A stretch of DNA of 64,000 nt, taken from NCBI RefSeq assembly GCF_018324205.1, contig NZ_AP023356.1, forward strand, positions 9,492,501 to 9,556,500, in the 5' to 3' direction. The position numbers and the translations under genes are program-made. Shown here one piece after another: positions 39,387 through 47,944 of the stretch (its first letter is position 1; every line of letters begins with the position of its first letter). A model generated the notes under the pieces. It was not told the DNA's origin. It did no database searches and saw only the letters and a program-made list of their open reading frames with translations. Source of the DNA: Actinoplanes ianthinogenes. Its GTDB lineage: Bacteria > Actinomycetota > Actinomycetes > Mycobacteriales > Micromonosporaceae.

Positions 39387-40918
39387 GGTCCAGCCTCACC
39401 ACCGGCCGGCTCGCCGCGGCCGCCGCGCACACCGAGGCCGCCCTGGCCGTGCACGCCCCGCACCTGGTCGCCGGGTTCCTCGACAACCTGCCGGTCGCCG
39501 CGGACACCGTGGGACGCCGGCTGCGCGGCGCCCTCGCCCGGGAGGGGCTGTCGCAGGACACCGACGGCACCCGGCACGCCTTCAACCGGATCGAGTTCGA
39601 CCGCGCCGGCGTGGCCGACCCCGTCGATCTGCTGGCCGGCATCGACGCGCCCGGCTTCGCCGCCGAGATCCGCAACGCGGTGATCAACCTGGCGATCGCG
39701 CTGTCCCGGCCCGGACCGGTGCCCGGCGGCGACGCCGACGAGGCGGCGATCGCCGGGGAGCGGCTGGCCATTTCCGGTCACAACCTGCATCCGTGCGGGC
39801 GGACCCGGCTGGGCTGGGACACCGGCGACGTCCTGGCCCACGATCTCGAGGCGGGCCACACGGAGATCCGCTTCATCGCGGTCCGTGACGAAGCGCATCT
39901 CGGCGACGATTTGAGCGCACTACATCCCGACATTCCGGCTTCGGAACCGGGCTTCCGCCTCCAGCCCGTCCACGCCTGGCAACACGCACTCGTCACCGAG
40001 CGCTACCAGAGTCTGTTCACCGACGGCACCCTGCGCCACGTCGAAGGACACCTCGACGCCGTCCCCACCGCCGCCCTGCGCACCCTGCTGCTGCCACCCG
40101 CCGCCGACGGATCCCGGCACTACCTCAAGGTCTCCCTCGACATCCAGGTCACCTCCACCCGCCGCAGCATCTCGGTCGCCAGCACCCGCAACGGCCCGGC
40201 CGTCTCCACCCTGCTGCGCCGGCTCGCCGCCGACGAGCCGTCGTTGCTGCTCATGGCCGAGACCGCCGGCGCCGCCGTCCCACCCGGCCGCGATCTGTCC
40301 GCCATCCTGCGCGACGGCCTCACCGGCCGCCTGCGGCCCGGCGAGGAGGCGATCGCCGGCAGCGCCCTCCCCTACCGCCTGGACGAGCTCGTCCACCGGC
40401 ACGGCGGCGGTCCGGCCGGCTGGCTCACCGACTACACCCGGTTACTCCTCCCGCCGCTGCTGCGCCTGGCCACCCACGGCGTAGCCCTCGAAGCCCACTT
40501 GCAGAACTGCCTGCCCACGTTCCTCGACGGCCGCCCGCACCGGCTCGCCCTGCGCGACTTCGCCGGCCTGCGCCTGCACCTGCCGCGACTCGCCGCCGCC
40601 GGACACCACGTCGACCTGTGGCCCGGCTCGGTCGTCGGCACCGACGACCCCGCGATCATGCGCGCCAAGCTCGGCTACACCGCCTTCCAGGCACACCTGG
40701 GCGAGCTCGTCCTGCACCTCGACCTGGCCGAGTCCGCTGCCTGGCGACTGGTCCGCGACATCGTCGACGAGACCTACGACAGCCTGGACTCGCCCGCGGC
40801 ACGGGCCGACCACGCCGCGTTCACCGCGCCGGCCGTCCCGCACAAAGCCCTGGTCCGGATGCGCCTGGCCGGCGACGGCGACATCTACCTCCCGGTGGAG
40901 AACCCGCTGCATGTCTGA
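39383..40918 (+). CDS. IucA/IucC-family NIS siderophore synthetase B
   Basis: A 511-residue protein with the same three blocks: GHNLHPCGRTRLGW, YLKVSLDIQVTSTRRSISVA with STRNGP, and VALEAHLQNCLPTF followed by LALRDFAGLRL. Being the second of a pair, it probably adds the next amine or joins the half-siderophores. The ATG is inside the stop of synthetase A, and the decarboxylase gene starts within its last 8 bp, so the three are one transcript. Confidence 0.9.
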   Translation: MRSSLTTGRLAAAAAHTEAALAVHAPHLVAGFLDNLPVAADTVGRRLRGALAREGLSQDTDGTRHAFNRIEFDRAGVADPVDLLAGIDAPGFAAEIRNAVINLAIALSRPGPVPGGDADEAAIAGERLAISGHNLHPCGRTRLGWDTGDVLAHDLEAGHTEIRFIAVRDEAHLGDDLSALHPDIPASEPGFRLQPVHAWQHALVTERYQSLFTDGTLRHVEGHLDAVPTAALRTLLLPPAADGSRHYLKVSLDIQVTSTRRSISVASTRNGPAVSTLLRRLAADEPSLLLMAETAGAAVPPGRDLSAILRDGLTGRLRPGEEAIAGSALPYRLDELVHRHGGGPAGWLTDYTRLLLPPLLRLATHGVALEAHLQNCLPTFLDGRPHRLALRDFAGLRLHLPRLAAAGHHVDLWPGSVVGTDDPAIMRAKLGYTAFQAHLGELVLHLDLAESAAWRLVRDIVDETYDSLDSPAARADHAAFTAPAVPHKALVRMRLAGDGDIYLPVENPLHV

Positions 40919-42047
40919 GCTTCCCGCGCACGTCGCCGCGGCGCTGCGCCGCCTGCCGCCGCCGGCCTGCGCCTACCTCTACGACACCGCCGCGCTGCGC
41001 CGGCAGGCTGATCACTTACGGTCCGCGCTGCCACCTCGGACCAGTTTTCTGTACGCCGTGAAAGCCAACGGCCACCCTGCCGTCGTGCACACCCTCGCCA
41101 CCGCGTGCGACGGCCTGGAGGTCGCCTCCGGCGGCGAACTCGACCTCGCCGTACGGGCCGGCGCCCGCCGCATCGCCTTCGGCGGCCCCGCCAAGACCGA
41201 CGCCGAACTGGCCGCCGCGGTCCGCGCCGGCGCCCTGCTCAACGTCGAGAGCCGCCACGAACTCGACCGCCTCGCCGGCCTCGGCCTGCACGCCGACATC
41301 TGCCTGCGGATCAACCGCAGCACCGTCGGCGTCACCGGCAGCCACGCCATGACCGGCACCCCGACCCCGTTCGGCATCGACGAGCACCAGCTCCCCGCCG
41401 TCCTCGGCGCGCTCCCACCCGGCCTGTCCGTGATCGGCTTCCACCTGCACGCGGTCTCCAACAACCTCGACGGCGCCGCGCACGCCGCATTCCTCGGTGA
41501 CGCCCTCGACTGGTCGATCACCACCGCTCTTGCGTACGACCTGAGCCTGCGCGTGGTCAACGCCGGCGGCGGTCTGGGCGTCGACTACACCTCCACCGCC
41601 TCGATCGACCTCACCCCGCTGTCCCGGGTGACCGTCCCCGACGGCGTCGAGCTGATCCTGGAGCCGGGCCGCTACCTCGCCGCCGACGCCGGCTACTACG
41701 CCGCCGAGGTGCTCGACCTGAAGACCACGCACGGCCGTACGTTCGCGGTGCTGCGCGGTGGCACCCACCACTTCCGGCTCCCGGCCGCGTGGGGCTACAG
41801 CCACCCGTTCACGGTCCTGCCGGTCGATGCCTGGGACCGGCCGTACCCGCGCCCCGCCGTCACCGACACCCCGGTCGACGCGGTCGGCGAGCTCTGCACC
41901 CCGCGCGACGTGCTCAGTCGCGGCCAGCACGTCTCCCGGTTGCGCGCCGGTGATTTGCTGGTCTTCGCCCGCGCCGGCGCCTACGGCTGGGACATCTCCC
42001 ACCACGACTTCCTGCGCCACCCACCCCCGGACTTCGTCATCCTCTGA
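40911..42047 (+). CDS. Type III PLP-dependent decarboxylase, SbnH/LysA-like
   Basis: A 378-residue alanine-racemase-fold enzyme. The PLP lysine is Lys51 in FLYAVKANGH. The phosphate loop is VNAGGGLGVDY and the C-terminal half carries EPGRYLAADAG and GELCTPRDVLSRG (active-site Cys from the partner subunit). In NIS clusters such as staphyloferrin B, an enzyme of this type (SbnH) decarboxylates a diaminopropionate-citrate intermediate to supply the amine. The same role is inferred here because it overlaps a synthetase gene. No exporter or uptake genes follow. Confidence 0.85.
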   Translation: MSELPAHVAAALRRLPPPACAYLYDTAALRRQADHLRSALPPRTSFLYAVKANGHPAVVHTLATACDGLEVASGGELDLAVRAGARRIAFGGPAKTDAELAAAVRAGALLNVESRHELDRLAGLGLHADICLRINRSTVGVTGSHAMTGTPTPFGIDEHQLPAVLGALPPGLSVIGFHLHAVSNNLDGAAHAAFLGDALDWSITTALAYDLSLRVVNAGGGLGVDYTSTASIDLTPLSRVTVPDGVELILEPGRYLAADAGYYAAEVLDLKTTHGRTFAVLRGGTHHFRLPAAWGYSHPFTVLPVDAWDRPYPRPAVTDTPVDAVGELCTPRDVLSRGQHVSRLRAGDLLVFARAGAYGWDISHHDFLRHPPPDFVIL

Positions 42048-42396
42048 GGTCACTTCGACGTCCGCACACGCCGCCGGCTCGCCGCCCCCGGCGATGAGCT
42101 GATCGCTCCTGGGCGCGATGGGCGTCACCAGCCTCGGGCCACGATGACGCCGCTGGCCTCGATCCCGGCCGCACCGACCTCGGTGACCCACCACTCCCGG
42201 CGGCGACCATGCCGACGGCTCGCCGCTTTCTCCGCGCCATGACGTCGCCGGCTGCGGTGAGATGCCGACAGCTCGCCGCTTTCTCCGCGCCATGACTTCG
42301 CCGGCTCACCGCTCCCAGCCGTGAGACGCCGACAGCTCGCCGCTTCTGGACGTCAGGACATCGCGGACCGCGTCGGGCAAGCGCGCCGTGACTCGC
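42048..42396. repeat. 349-bp non-coding gap with imperfect tandem repeats
   Basis: No gene is supported here. Units beginning near 42209, 42262 and 42325 share GCCGACAGCTCGCCGCTT, the first two continuing TCTCCGCGCCATGAC; a diverged unit lies near 42068 (GCCGCCGGCTCGCCGC). Spacings are 53 and 63 bases. The array separates the convergent siderophore operon and the membrane-protein gene. Confidence 0.6.
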
Positions 42397-43221
42397 TCAG
42401 GAGGCGCTGTCCCGGGCCAGTTGCGCGCAGGCCAGAACGGTCCCGGCTGCGGCCAGCAGGAGCAGGCCGACCGCGACGGCGCTCGCCACGTCCGGCCCGG
42501 TGTCGATCGCCACCGCGACGGAGTAGAACACGCCCGGCTCGACCGGCTCCGGACGGTTGCGGGAGGCGGTGTCGGCGGCCTGCCACGCCAGCACCGCCAG
42601 CACGGTGACCCCGGCCGCCACGATCGGGATCGCGCCATCCCGGCGGAACTCGCGCCGCATCACCCACAGATAGCCGCCGGCCAGCACGCCCGCCGCCATC
42701 GCCACGTTCGTGAACGACCCGAACAGCGGGAGGAGCACCAGCAGGAACAACGCCAGCAGCGTCACGGCCACCGGCACCGGAAGCGCCCGCAACCGCCGCC
42801 GGGACAGATACACCCCGGCACCGGCCAGCGCCCCGAACCCCAGCGTCAGACAGGCCGCCACCAGCAGGTGCCGCTGGAACTGCGCACGCTGCCAGGCCGG
42901 ATCCCGGAACCGGGCGACCAGCTCGGCCGTGTCCAGTCCGACCGGATCCTGGAACCGCGCCGACAACTCGGCCACGCCCAGCCCGGCCGGATCCGTCCAC
43001 GCACTCACGTGGACGACCACCGCGGCGGCGAACAGCGCCAACCCCGACCACAGCAGCACCCGGAAGACCGGCGACGCCCCGCGCACCTCGGGATGCAGGG
43101 CGAGGACCACGAACACGACCAGGCACCCGCCCGCGGTCGCCACCGGCGAGCCGAGCAGCCCGCCCGCCACGGCGACCAGCGCGCCACCCGCCAGCAACAG
43201 CCCCGTCGTCCGCGAAAGCAT
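42397..43221 (-). CDS. Polytopic membrane protein, unknown function
   Basis: A 274-residue protein with about seven hydrophobic segments, beginning LLLAGGALVAVAGGLLGSPV. A soluble loop at residues 76-115 contains two similar units (LGVAELSARFQDPVG and LDTAELVARFRDPAW). The segment RALPVPVAVTLLALFLLVLL and a C-terminal pair of spans follow. No transporter motif is recognisable. It begins 10 bases after the serine-hydrolase stop and could be co-transcribed with it. Confidence 0.75.
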   Translation of the reverse strand: MLSRTTGLLLAGGALVAVAGGLLGSPVATAGGCLVVFVVLALHPEVRGASPVFRVLLWSGLALFAAAVVVHVSAWTDPAGLGVAELSARFQDPVGLDTAELVARFRDPAWQRAQFQRHLLVAACLTLGFGALAGAGVYLSRRRLRALPVPVAVTLLALFLLVLLPLFGSFTNVAMAAGVLAGGYLWVMRREFRRDGAIPIVAAGVTVLAVLAWQAADTASRNRPEPVEPGVFYSVAVAIDTGPDVASAVAVGLLLLAAAGTVLACAQLARDSAS

Positions 43222-43230
43222 CCGGACAGA

Positions 43231-44304
43231 TTAGGCAGTCGACTCCCGATCCGCTGTCCCCGGCAGGAGCGCGTCGACCGACAGCACGGTGTCGAAGTTC
43301 GGGGCGAGTCGCGTCTTGGTCAGCGCGAAGGCGATCCCCCGGGCCGGGTCGGCGTAGGCGTAACTCCCACCGCCACCGGGCCAGCCGAAAGCCACGGAAC
43401 CCTCCTCCGGCGGTGCGCCGATCCGGCCGAGTGGGAAGCCCAGGGACAGTCGGGTGGGCGTACCGAAAACTTGATCGACGCCTGCGAAAGCGGGCCGGGA
43501 CAGGCGAGCGGACCGTGCCGGATCCATCAGGTCGCCCTGCAGGATCGCATTGAACAGCGCGGCCAGGCCGTGCGCGGTGGCGACGCCGACCGACGGGATG
43601 TCGGCGCGCAGGATCTCGGCCCTGTTGCCGAAGTCGGCGCTCGGCCGGCCCTCCCAGGGCGCGAGGATCGCGGTCTCACCGGCCGGCCAGCCGGGCGCCT
43701 GCTCCAGGCGGGCCACGCCCGGCAGCGCCTCGTCCGGGACGCCGAAGAAGAGCTCACCCTCGATACCGAGCGGCTCGGTGATCCACTCACGCAGCAGGGC
43801 GTGCAGGGGTTTGCCGGTCGCACGGCGGGCCAGCTCGCCGACCAGGTAGCCGAAGGTGTACGAGTGATAGCCGGTCGCGGCGCCCGGACGCCAGCGCGGC
43901 TCGGCGGCGGCCAGCGCGGCACACACCCGGGACCAGTCGGGCAGCTCCGCCGGGGTGATCTCCCGCGGCATCGCCGGCAGGCCGGTCGTGTGGGTGAGCA
44001 CGTGCCGCAGCGTCGTGGCGTCCTTGCCGTGCGCGCCGAACTCGGGCCAGAGGTCGGTGACCAGGCTGTCGTAGTCGAGGAACCCCCGCGCGACGAGCAG
44101 ATGCGCGAGCGTGGCGGTCACGTTCTTGACGGCGGAGAAGCTGAAGATCGGCGTGGCCGAGCCGGGCACCCCGGCCACGGCGTCGACGACCAGCACGCCG
44201 TCGCGATAGCAGGCGACCTGCACACCGGTTTCCGCCCCGCGCGCGACGAGGGCGTCGAGGTGCTGCTGCACCCGTTCCTGAAGGTCGGTCACCGCCGGAC
44301 TCAT
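43231..44304 (-). CDS. Serine hydrolase of the beta-lactamase/esterase (class C-like) family
   Basis: A 357-residue protein. Ser57-x-x-Lys60 in FSFSAVKN is the nucleophile motif, Tyr146 in GYHSYTFGYL the YxN equivalent, and GWPGGGGSYAYADP the third box (an HxG/KTG variant). No signal peptide is present, which favours an intracellular esterase (EstB-like) over a true beta-lactamase. ATG 44304 overlaps the stop of the truncated methyltransferase (ATGA). Confidence 0.87.
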   Translation of the reverse strand: MSPAVTDLQERVQQHLDALVARGAETGVQVACYRDGVLVVDAVAGVPGSATPIFSFSAVKNVTATLAHLLVARGFLDYDSLVTDLWPEFGAHGKDATTLRHVLTHTTGLPAMPREITPAELPDWSRVCAALAAAEPRWRPGAATGYHSYTFGYLVGELARRATGKPLHALLREWITEPLGIEGELFFGVPDEALPGVARLEQAPGWPAGETAILAPWEGRPSADFGNRAEILRADIPSVGVATAHGLAALFNAILQGDLMDPARSARLSRPAFAGVDQVFGTPTRLSLGFPLGRIGAPPEEGSVAFGWPGGGGSYAYADPARGIAFALTKTRLAPNFDTVLSVDALLPGTADRESTA

Positions 44305-44720
44305 ACCCGCATGCCGGTCGCCGCGAACCAGCTGCGGGCCGGGTCGAGCCAGCGGGTCAGGCGCAGGCCGGCGGCTTCGAGTTCGGCGGCGAGCTGCGGC
44401 TCGGTGAGACGGTACGCCTGGAAGCGCTGCGTCCAGTGCCGTCCGTCCAGGTCGTAGCGGACCTCGGCGGTCAGCCCGGTGGGCTCGGCCGACAGCAGCC
44501 GGACGGTTCCGAGGACGTCGCCGAGGTGACGGGAGCGTTCCCCGGCGCCGATCAGGTCGTCGAACCAGGTGGCAGGGAACCACTGGACCAGCAGCACGCC
44601 ACCGGCGGCGAGGTGGCGGGCGCCCGTGGTCAGGAACTGCCGGCGGCGGACGGGTTCGACGGTGCTGATCAAGTTGCTGGGCAGCACGACGGCGTCGAAG
44701 GTCTCCCCCAGATCGGGCAA
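44301..44720 (-). pseudogene. Methyltransferase lacking its SAM-binding N-terminus
   Basis: A 139-residue open frame from a TTG at 44720. It begins at the strand FDAVVLPSNLI and continues with GGVLLVQWFPATWFDDLIGA and a C-terminal LRLTRWLDP, the second half of a class I methyltransferase. The glycine-rich SAM motif that should precede it is absent: upstream in frame the sequence becomes HHHGGHRGHAGWLPD and enters CTAG repeat copy C. The gene appears to have lost its 5' half where the repeat and the antiporter gene begin. It is coupled to the serine hydrolase, which may have kept its promoter. Confidence 0.65.
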
Positions 44721-44750
44721 CCATCCGGCGTGGCCTCGGTGTCCTCCATG

Positions 44751-44789
44751 GTGGTGCGCACAACCTCTAAGGCATCCTAGGACTCTAGG
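44751..44789 (-). repeat. CTAG-centred 3'-end repeat, copy C (short)
   Basis: CTCTAAGGCATCCTAGGACT and CTAGG match copies A and B; the larger hairpin is reduced to GTGCGCAC. The TAG stop of the antiporter gene (44785-44787) lies within it, and it marks the point where the methyltransferase gene is truncated. Confidence 0.65.
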
Positions 44790-46284
44790 CAGTCTCCTTC
44801 TGGTCGGTCACGGCCTCGGTCTCGAGCATCGGCACCTTGAAGCCGACGAACCCGTAGACGATGTCCAGCACCGGGCTCAGCAGGTTGAAGAAGCAGAACG
44901 GGAGATAGGCCGCGGTCGAGACACCGAGCACCCCGGAGATGTACGCGCCACAGGTGTTCCACGGCACCAGCACCGACGTCACCGTGCCGGAGTCCTCGAC
45001 CGCCCGCGACAGGGTCTGCGGCGCCATCCCCCGGCCGGCGAACTCCTCCCGGAACATCCGAGCCGGCAGCACGTCCGCCACATACTGATCGCCGGCGATG
45101 ACGTTCAGGCCCATGCCGCTCGCGTTCACCGCGAGGATCAACCGGCCGCGGGTCGTCGCCCACCCGACGATCGGGGCCAGCAGCCGCCGCAGGAAGCCCG
45201 CGTGCTCCATCACCGCCGCGAACGCCAGCGCACCGAGCACCAGCCAGATCGTGGTCAACAGGCTCGCCATCCCACCCCGGGAGAACAGCTCGTCGATCCT
45301 CTCGTTGCCCGACTTGCTGACGAATCCGCTGGCCAGCGCGTCGAAGACGGCCCGGACCCCGGTCACGAAGGGCGACAGCGACGGATCGTCGACGAACCCG
45401 CTGACCGCCTTCCACTGCGTGAACGGCGCCAGCACCCCGGCGAACAGCGCCGAGCCCAGGATCGCCAGGAACGGCGGCGCCTTACGGATCGAGAACACGA
45501 TGAGCAGGATCAGCGGCAGCAGGTTCACCACGGTCATGTGGAACTCGCCGGCGAGCGCACGCCGCGCCTCCTCGGTGCTCAGCGAGTCCCCGTGCTCCGC
45601 CACCAGGCCGAGGATCAGGAACGCCACGAGGCTGATGCCGAGCGCCGGGCCCGCCGTCCAGAACATGTTCTTGACGTGCTGCCCGACCGTGAGCCCGCCG
45701 CCGACCAGCTTCGGCACCAGGATCGTCGTCTCGGACAGCGGCGTCATCTTGTCCCCGAAGTACGCCCCGCAGATCACCGACCCCGCCGCGATCGCCGTCG
45801 ACAGGCCCAGCACCTGCGCCATCCCGACGAACGCCACGCCGAGCGTCCCCGCGGTCGTCCAGGAACTGCCGGTGATCATGCCGACCAGCGCGCAGATCGC
45901 CGCCGACGCCAGGTAGAACCAGGCCGGGCTGAGCAGCCCGATCCCGTAGTAGACGATCGTCGGGATGGTCCCGGCCATGTTCCACGTGCCGATCAGCCCG
46001 CCCACCGCGAGCAGGATGAAAATCGCGCCGACCGCCGAGGTGACCCCGCCGACCGCGGCGTCGGCGATCGCGGCGACCGTGTGCCGGTTCTTGAACGCGA
46101 TCAGGCTCGCGAACGCGGCGCTGACCAGCAGGGCGACCTGCAACGGCCCGTCCGTCGCGGCCACCCCGAACAGGATGATGGTGGAGACCAGCAGGGTGAT
46201 CAGCACGACGATCGGCAGGACCGCGTCGAGCATCGACGGTTCTCGCGTACCGGTGTCCGTAGGTGGCGCTGCGTCAACGGTCAT
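44785..46284 (-). CDS. NhaC-type Na+/H+ antiporter
   Basis: A 499-residue protein with about 12 membrane segments. Motifs include IFILLAVGGLIGTWNMAGTI, MITGSSWTTAGTLGVAF and ICGAYFGDKMTPLSETTILV, which are characteristic of NhaC. It exchanges Na+ (or malate/Na+-lactate in MleN relatives) for protons. The ATG at 46284 follows GGGAG by about six bases. Its stop lies in repeat copy C. Confidence 0.9.
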   Translation of the reverse strand: MTVDAAPPTDTGTREPSMLDAVLPIVVLITLLVSTIILFGVAATDGPLQVALLVSAAFASLIAFKNRHTVAAIADAAVGGVTSAVGAIFILLAVGGLIGTWNMAGTIPTIVYYGIGLLSPAWFYLASAAICALVGMITGSSWTTAGTLGVAFVGMAQVLGLSTAIAAGSVICGAYFGDKMTPLSETTILVPKLVGGGLTVGQHVKNMFWTAGPALGISLVAFLILGLVAEHGDSLSTEEARRALAGEFHMTVVNLLPLILLIVFSIRKAPPFLAILGSALFAGVLAPFTQWKAVSGFVDDPSLSPFVTGVRAVFDALASGFVSKSGNERIDELFSRGGMASLLTTIWLVLGALAFAAVMEHAGFLRRLLAPIVGWATTRGRLILAVNASGMGLNVIAGDQYVADVLPARMFREEFAGRGMAPQTLSRAVEDSGTVTSVLVPWNTCGAYISGVLGVSTAAYLPFCFFNLLSPVLDIVYGFVGFKVPMLETEAVTDQKETA

Positions 46285-46389
46285 GGCCTGCTCCCGGCGG
46301 ACGTGCCTGCCACCGACCCTTGGCCTGCCGGACACCTCCGCGACTCATCCCGGCCGAATGAATTTCATCCCGGTGATCGGCTCCGACGG

Positions 46390-46395
46390 TAGGGT
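46390..46395 (+). promoter_or_regulatory. -10 element TAGGGT of a leaderless promoter
   Basis: TAGGGT ends six bases before the ATG at 46402, without a ribosome-binding site. Confidence 0.5.
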
Positions 46396-46401
46396 GCCCG
46401 G

Positions 46402-47568
46402 ATGACGATCGGCCTGGACGATTTCGACGCTCTGCGGAAACTGCTCGGGGACGCCCAGGTCGTCGGGATCGGCGAGTCGGCACACAACGTCCGGGAGTAT
46501 CAGCAGGTCAGACAGCACTTGGTGCGATTCCTGGTGGAGGAGCTGGACTTCTCGGTGCTCGCCCTGGAGTCCGGCTTCAGCGAGGGCCTCCGGGGCGACC
46601 GCTGGGTGCGCGGGCAGGACGACGACGACCTCGCCGTGATCGCGGAGCAGGGTCTGACCTATGGCTTCGGCCGCACCGCGGAGACCCGGGAGCTGCTGAC
46701 CTGGCTGCGTTCGCGGGGTGACATCGGGTTCGCGGGCCTGGACCTGCCCGCCGACCTGGGCTCGCTGCTGCCCGCGGTGGAGGGCGTGGCGCGCTACCTC
46801 GCCGAGGTCGATCCGGCCGCGATTCACCAGATCAACGACATTTTTGCGTACGCCCGGAGCTGGGCTCGCCCGTTCACGATGGCGGCGTTCAGTGCCTACC
46901 GCGAGACGGCGGCCGCCGATCGGGACGCGCTGACCCTGCTCCTGGGTGAGCTGGCCACCCGGATGGACGCGCTGCGCCCGCTGTACGAGCGGCGTGGCGG
47001 TGGGCCGGGATTCGCCACGGCCGGGCACGAGCTGCGCCTGGCGGTGCTGCTCGACCAGATGCTGCGGGCTCAGGTGGCGGCGGCCGGTGGGTCCGGGATC
47101 CACGCGGCGGTGAACGTGCGGGACGCGGCGATGGCCGAGACCGTGCGTCACCTGCGGCGGGACGGGCGCAAGGTGGTGATCTCGGCGGCGAACACCCACC
47201 TCCAGCGGATCCCGATCATGCTGGGCGGGACGTTCGAGGTGCCGGTGCTCGGTAGTCACCTCGTGGCGGAGCTCGGGGAGGCGTACACCTGCATCGGGGT
47301 CTCGGCCGTCAGCGGCCGGACACCGACCCGCCGCCCCGCGCCGGGCACCGAGAGCGGCGTCGAGGTCCGCACCGTCGACCTTGCCCCGCCGGCGCCCGGC
47401 AGCGTCGAAGCCTTCCTGCCGGTGGGCACGTCGGTGCAGGTCACCGACTTGCGGCCGCTGCGTGGTGCGCCTGATGGCCCGCAGCGTTTCCGTAACCTCG
47501 ACGGCTACGTCGACCTGCCGGTGGCCGACGCCTTCGACCTGATCGCCATGGTCCCGCACCTCACCTGA
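46402..47568 (+). CDS. Erythromycin-esterase family protein
   Basis: A 388-residue protein. GIGESAHNVREY (Glu25, His28), SVLALESGFSEG, NVRDAAMAETVRHL and ISAANTHLQR match the EreA/EreB and succinoglycan-biosynthesis esterase superfamily, which uses a His/Glu/Arg site rather than a serine nucleophile. Most chromosomal members have unknown substrates, so macrolide hydrolysis should not be assumed. The start is set by a leaderless -10. It contains an internal T-run plus GTACGC word (FAYA). Confidence 0.85.
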   Translation: MTIGLDDFDALRKLLGDAQVVGIGESAHNVREYQQVRQHLVRFLVEELDFSVLALESGFSEGLRGDRWVRGQDDDDLAVIAEQGLTYGFGRTAETRELLTWLRSRGDIGFAGLDLPADLGSLLPAVEGVARYLAEVDPAAIHQINDIFAYARSWARPFTMAAFSAYRETAAADRDALTLLLGELATRMDALRPLYERRGGGPGFATAGHELRLAVLLDQMLRAQVAAAGGSGIHAAVNVRDAAMAETVRHLRRDGRKVVISAANTHLQRIPIMLGGTFEVPVLGSHLVAELGEAYTCIGVSAVSGRTPTRRPAPGTESGVEVRTVDLAPPAPGSVEAFLPVGTSVQVTDLRPLRGAPDGPQRFRNLDGYVDLPVADAFDLIAMVPHLT

Positions 47569-47576
47569 CCGGGCCT

Positions 47577-47608
47577 GCGCCGCGGTCTCTACGGGAAGAC
47601 CGCGGCGC
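47577..47608. terminator. Bidirectional terminator between convergent genes
   Basis: A 12-bp perfect stem (47577-47588 with 47597-47608) with an eight-base loop, just after the esterase stop. Its right arm is inside the end of the opposing gene. Confidence 0.7.
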
Positions 47609-47909
47609 TGACCAGCGTGGCGACGACCCCGGTGACGGCCAGCGCGACCGGCAGCCGCCCGCGCCCCCGCAACGGCACGTTCACGCCGGCGAACATGCCG
47701 GCGAGCACGAGCAGGGCCACCGCGCCGAGCACGATCAGGAAGCCGGTGCCGTCGTCGACGACCGTGGGGTCCGCGACGATCCAGCCGGCCTGCGCCGCGA
47801 TCGCATAGCCGCCGAGATAGACGAACGGCCAGCCCACCCCGGCGCACGCCCCGACGACGGCATTGCCGAGCACGCTCAGGAACCACGCCGAACCCCGTGA
47901 AACGATCAC
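47589..47909 (-). CDS. Small membrane protein
   Basis: A 106-residue protein with three hydrophobic segments (FLSVLGNAVVGACAGVGWPF, FLIVLGAVALLVLAGMFAGV and VALAVTGVVATLVSAAVF). The GTG at 47909 is the first sensible start after the upstream frame loses coding character. No family recognised. It lies 35 bp downstream of the LysR gene on the same strand. Confidence 0.65.
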   Translation of the reverse strand: MIVSRGSAWFLSVLGNAVVGACAGVGWPFVYLGGYAIAAQAGWIVADPTVVDDGTGFLIVLGAVALLVLAGMFAGVNVPLRGRGRLPVALAVTGVVATLVSAAVFP

Positions 47910-47944
47910 CGCCGAGAGGTTAGGAGCCGCACGCAAGCCCGCGG

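Noticed and set aside
42037..42309. A 90-residue minus-strand protein in the gap after the siderophore operon
   Set aside because: It is Arg/Gly-rich, spans imperfect DNA repeats and has no RBS or motif.
46402..47568. A macrolide-resistance gene
   Set aside because: The esterase superfamily is broad and the sequence does not show specific relatedness to EreA/EreB, so resistance is not claimed.
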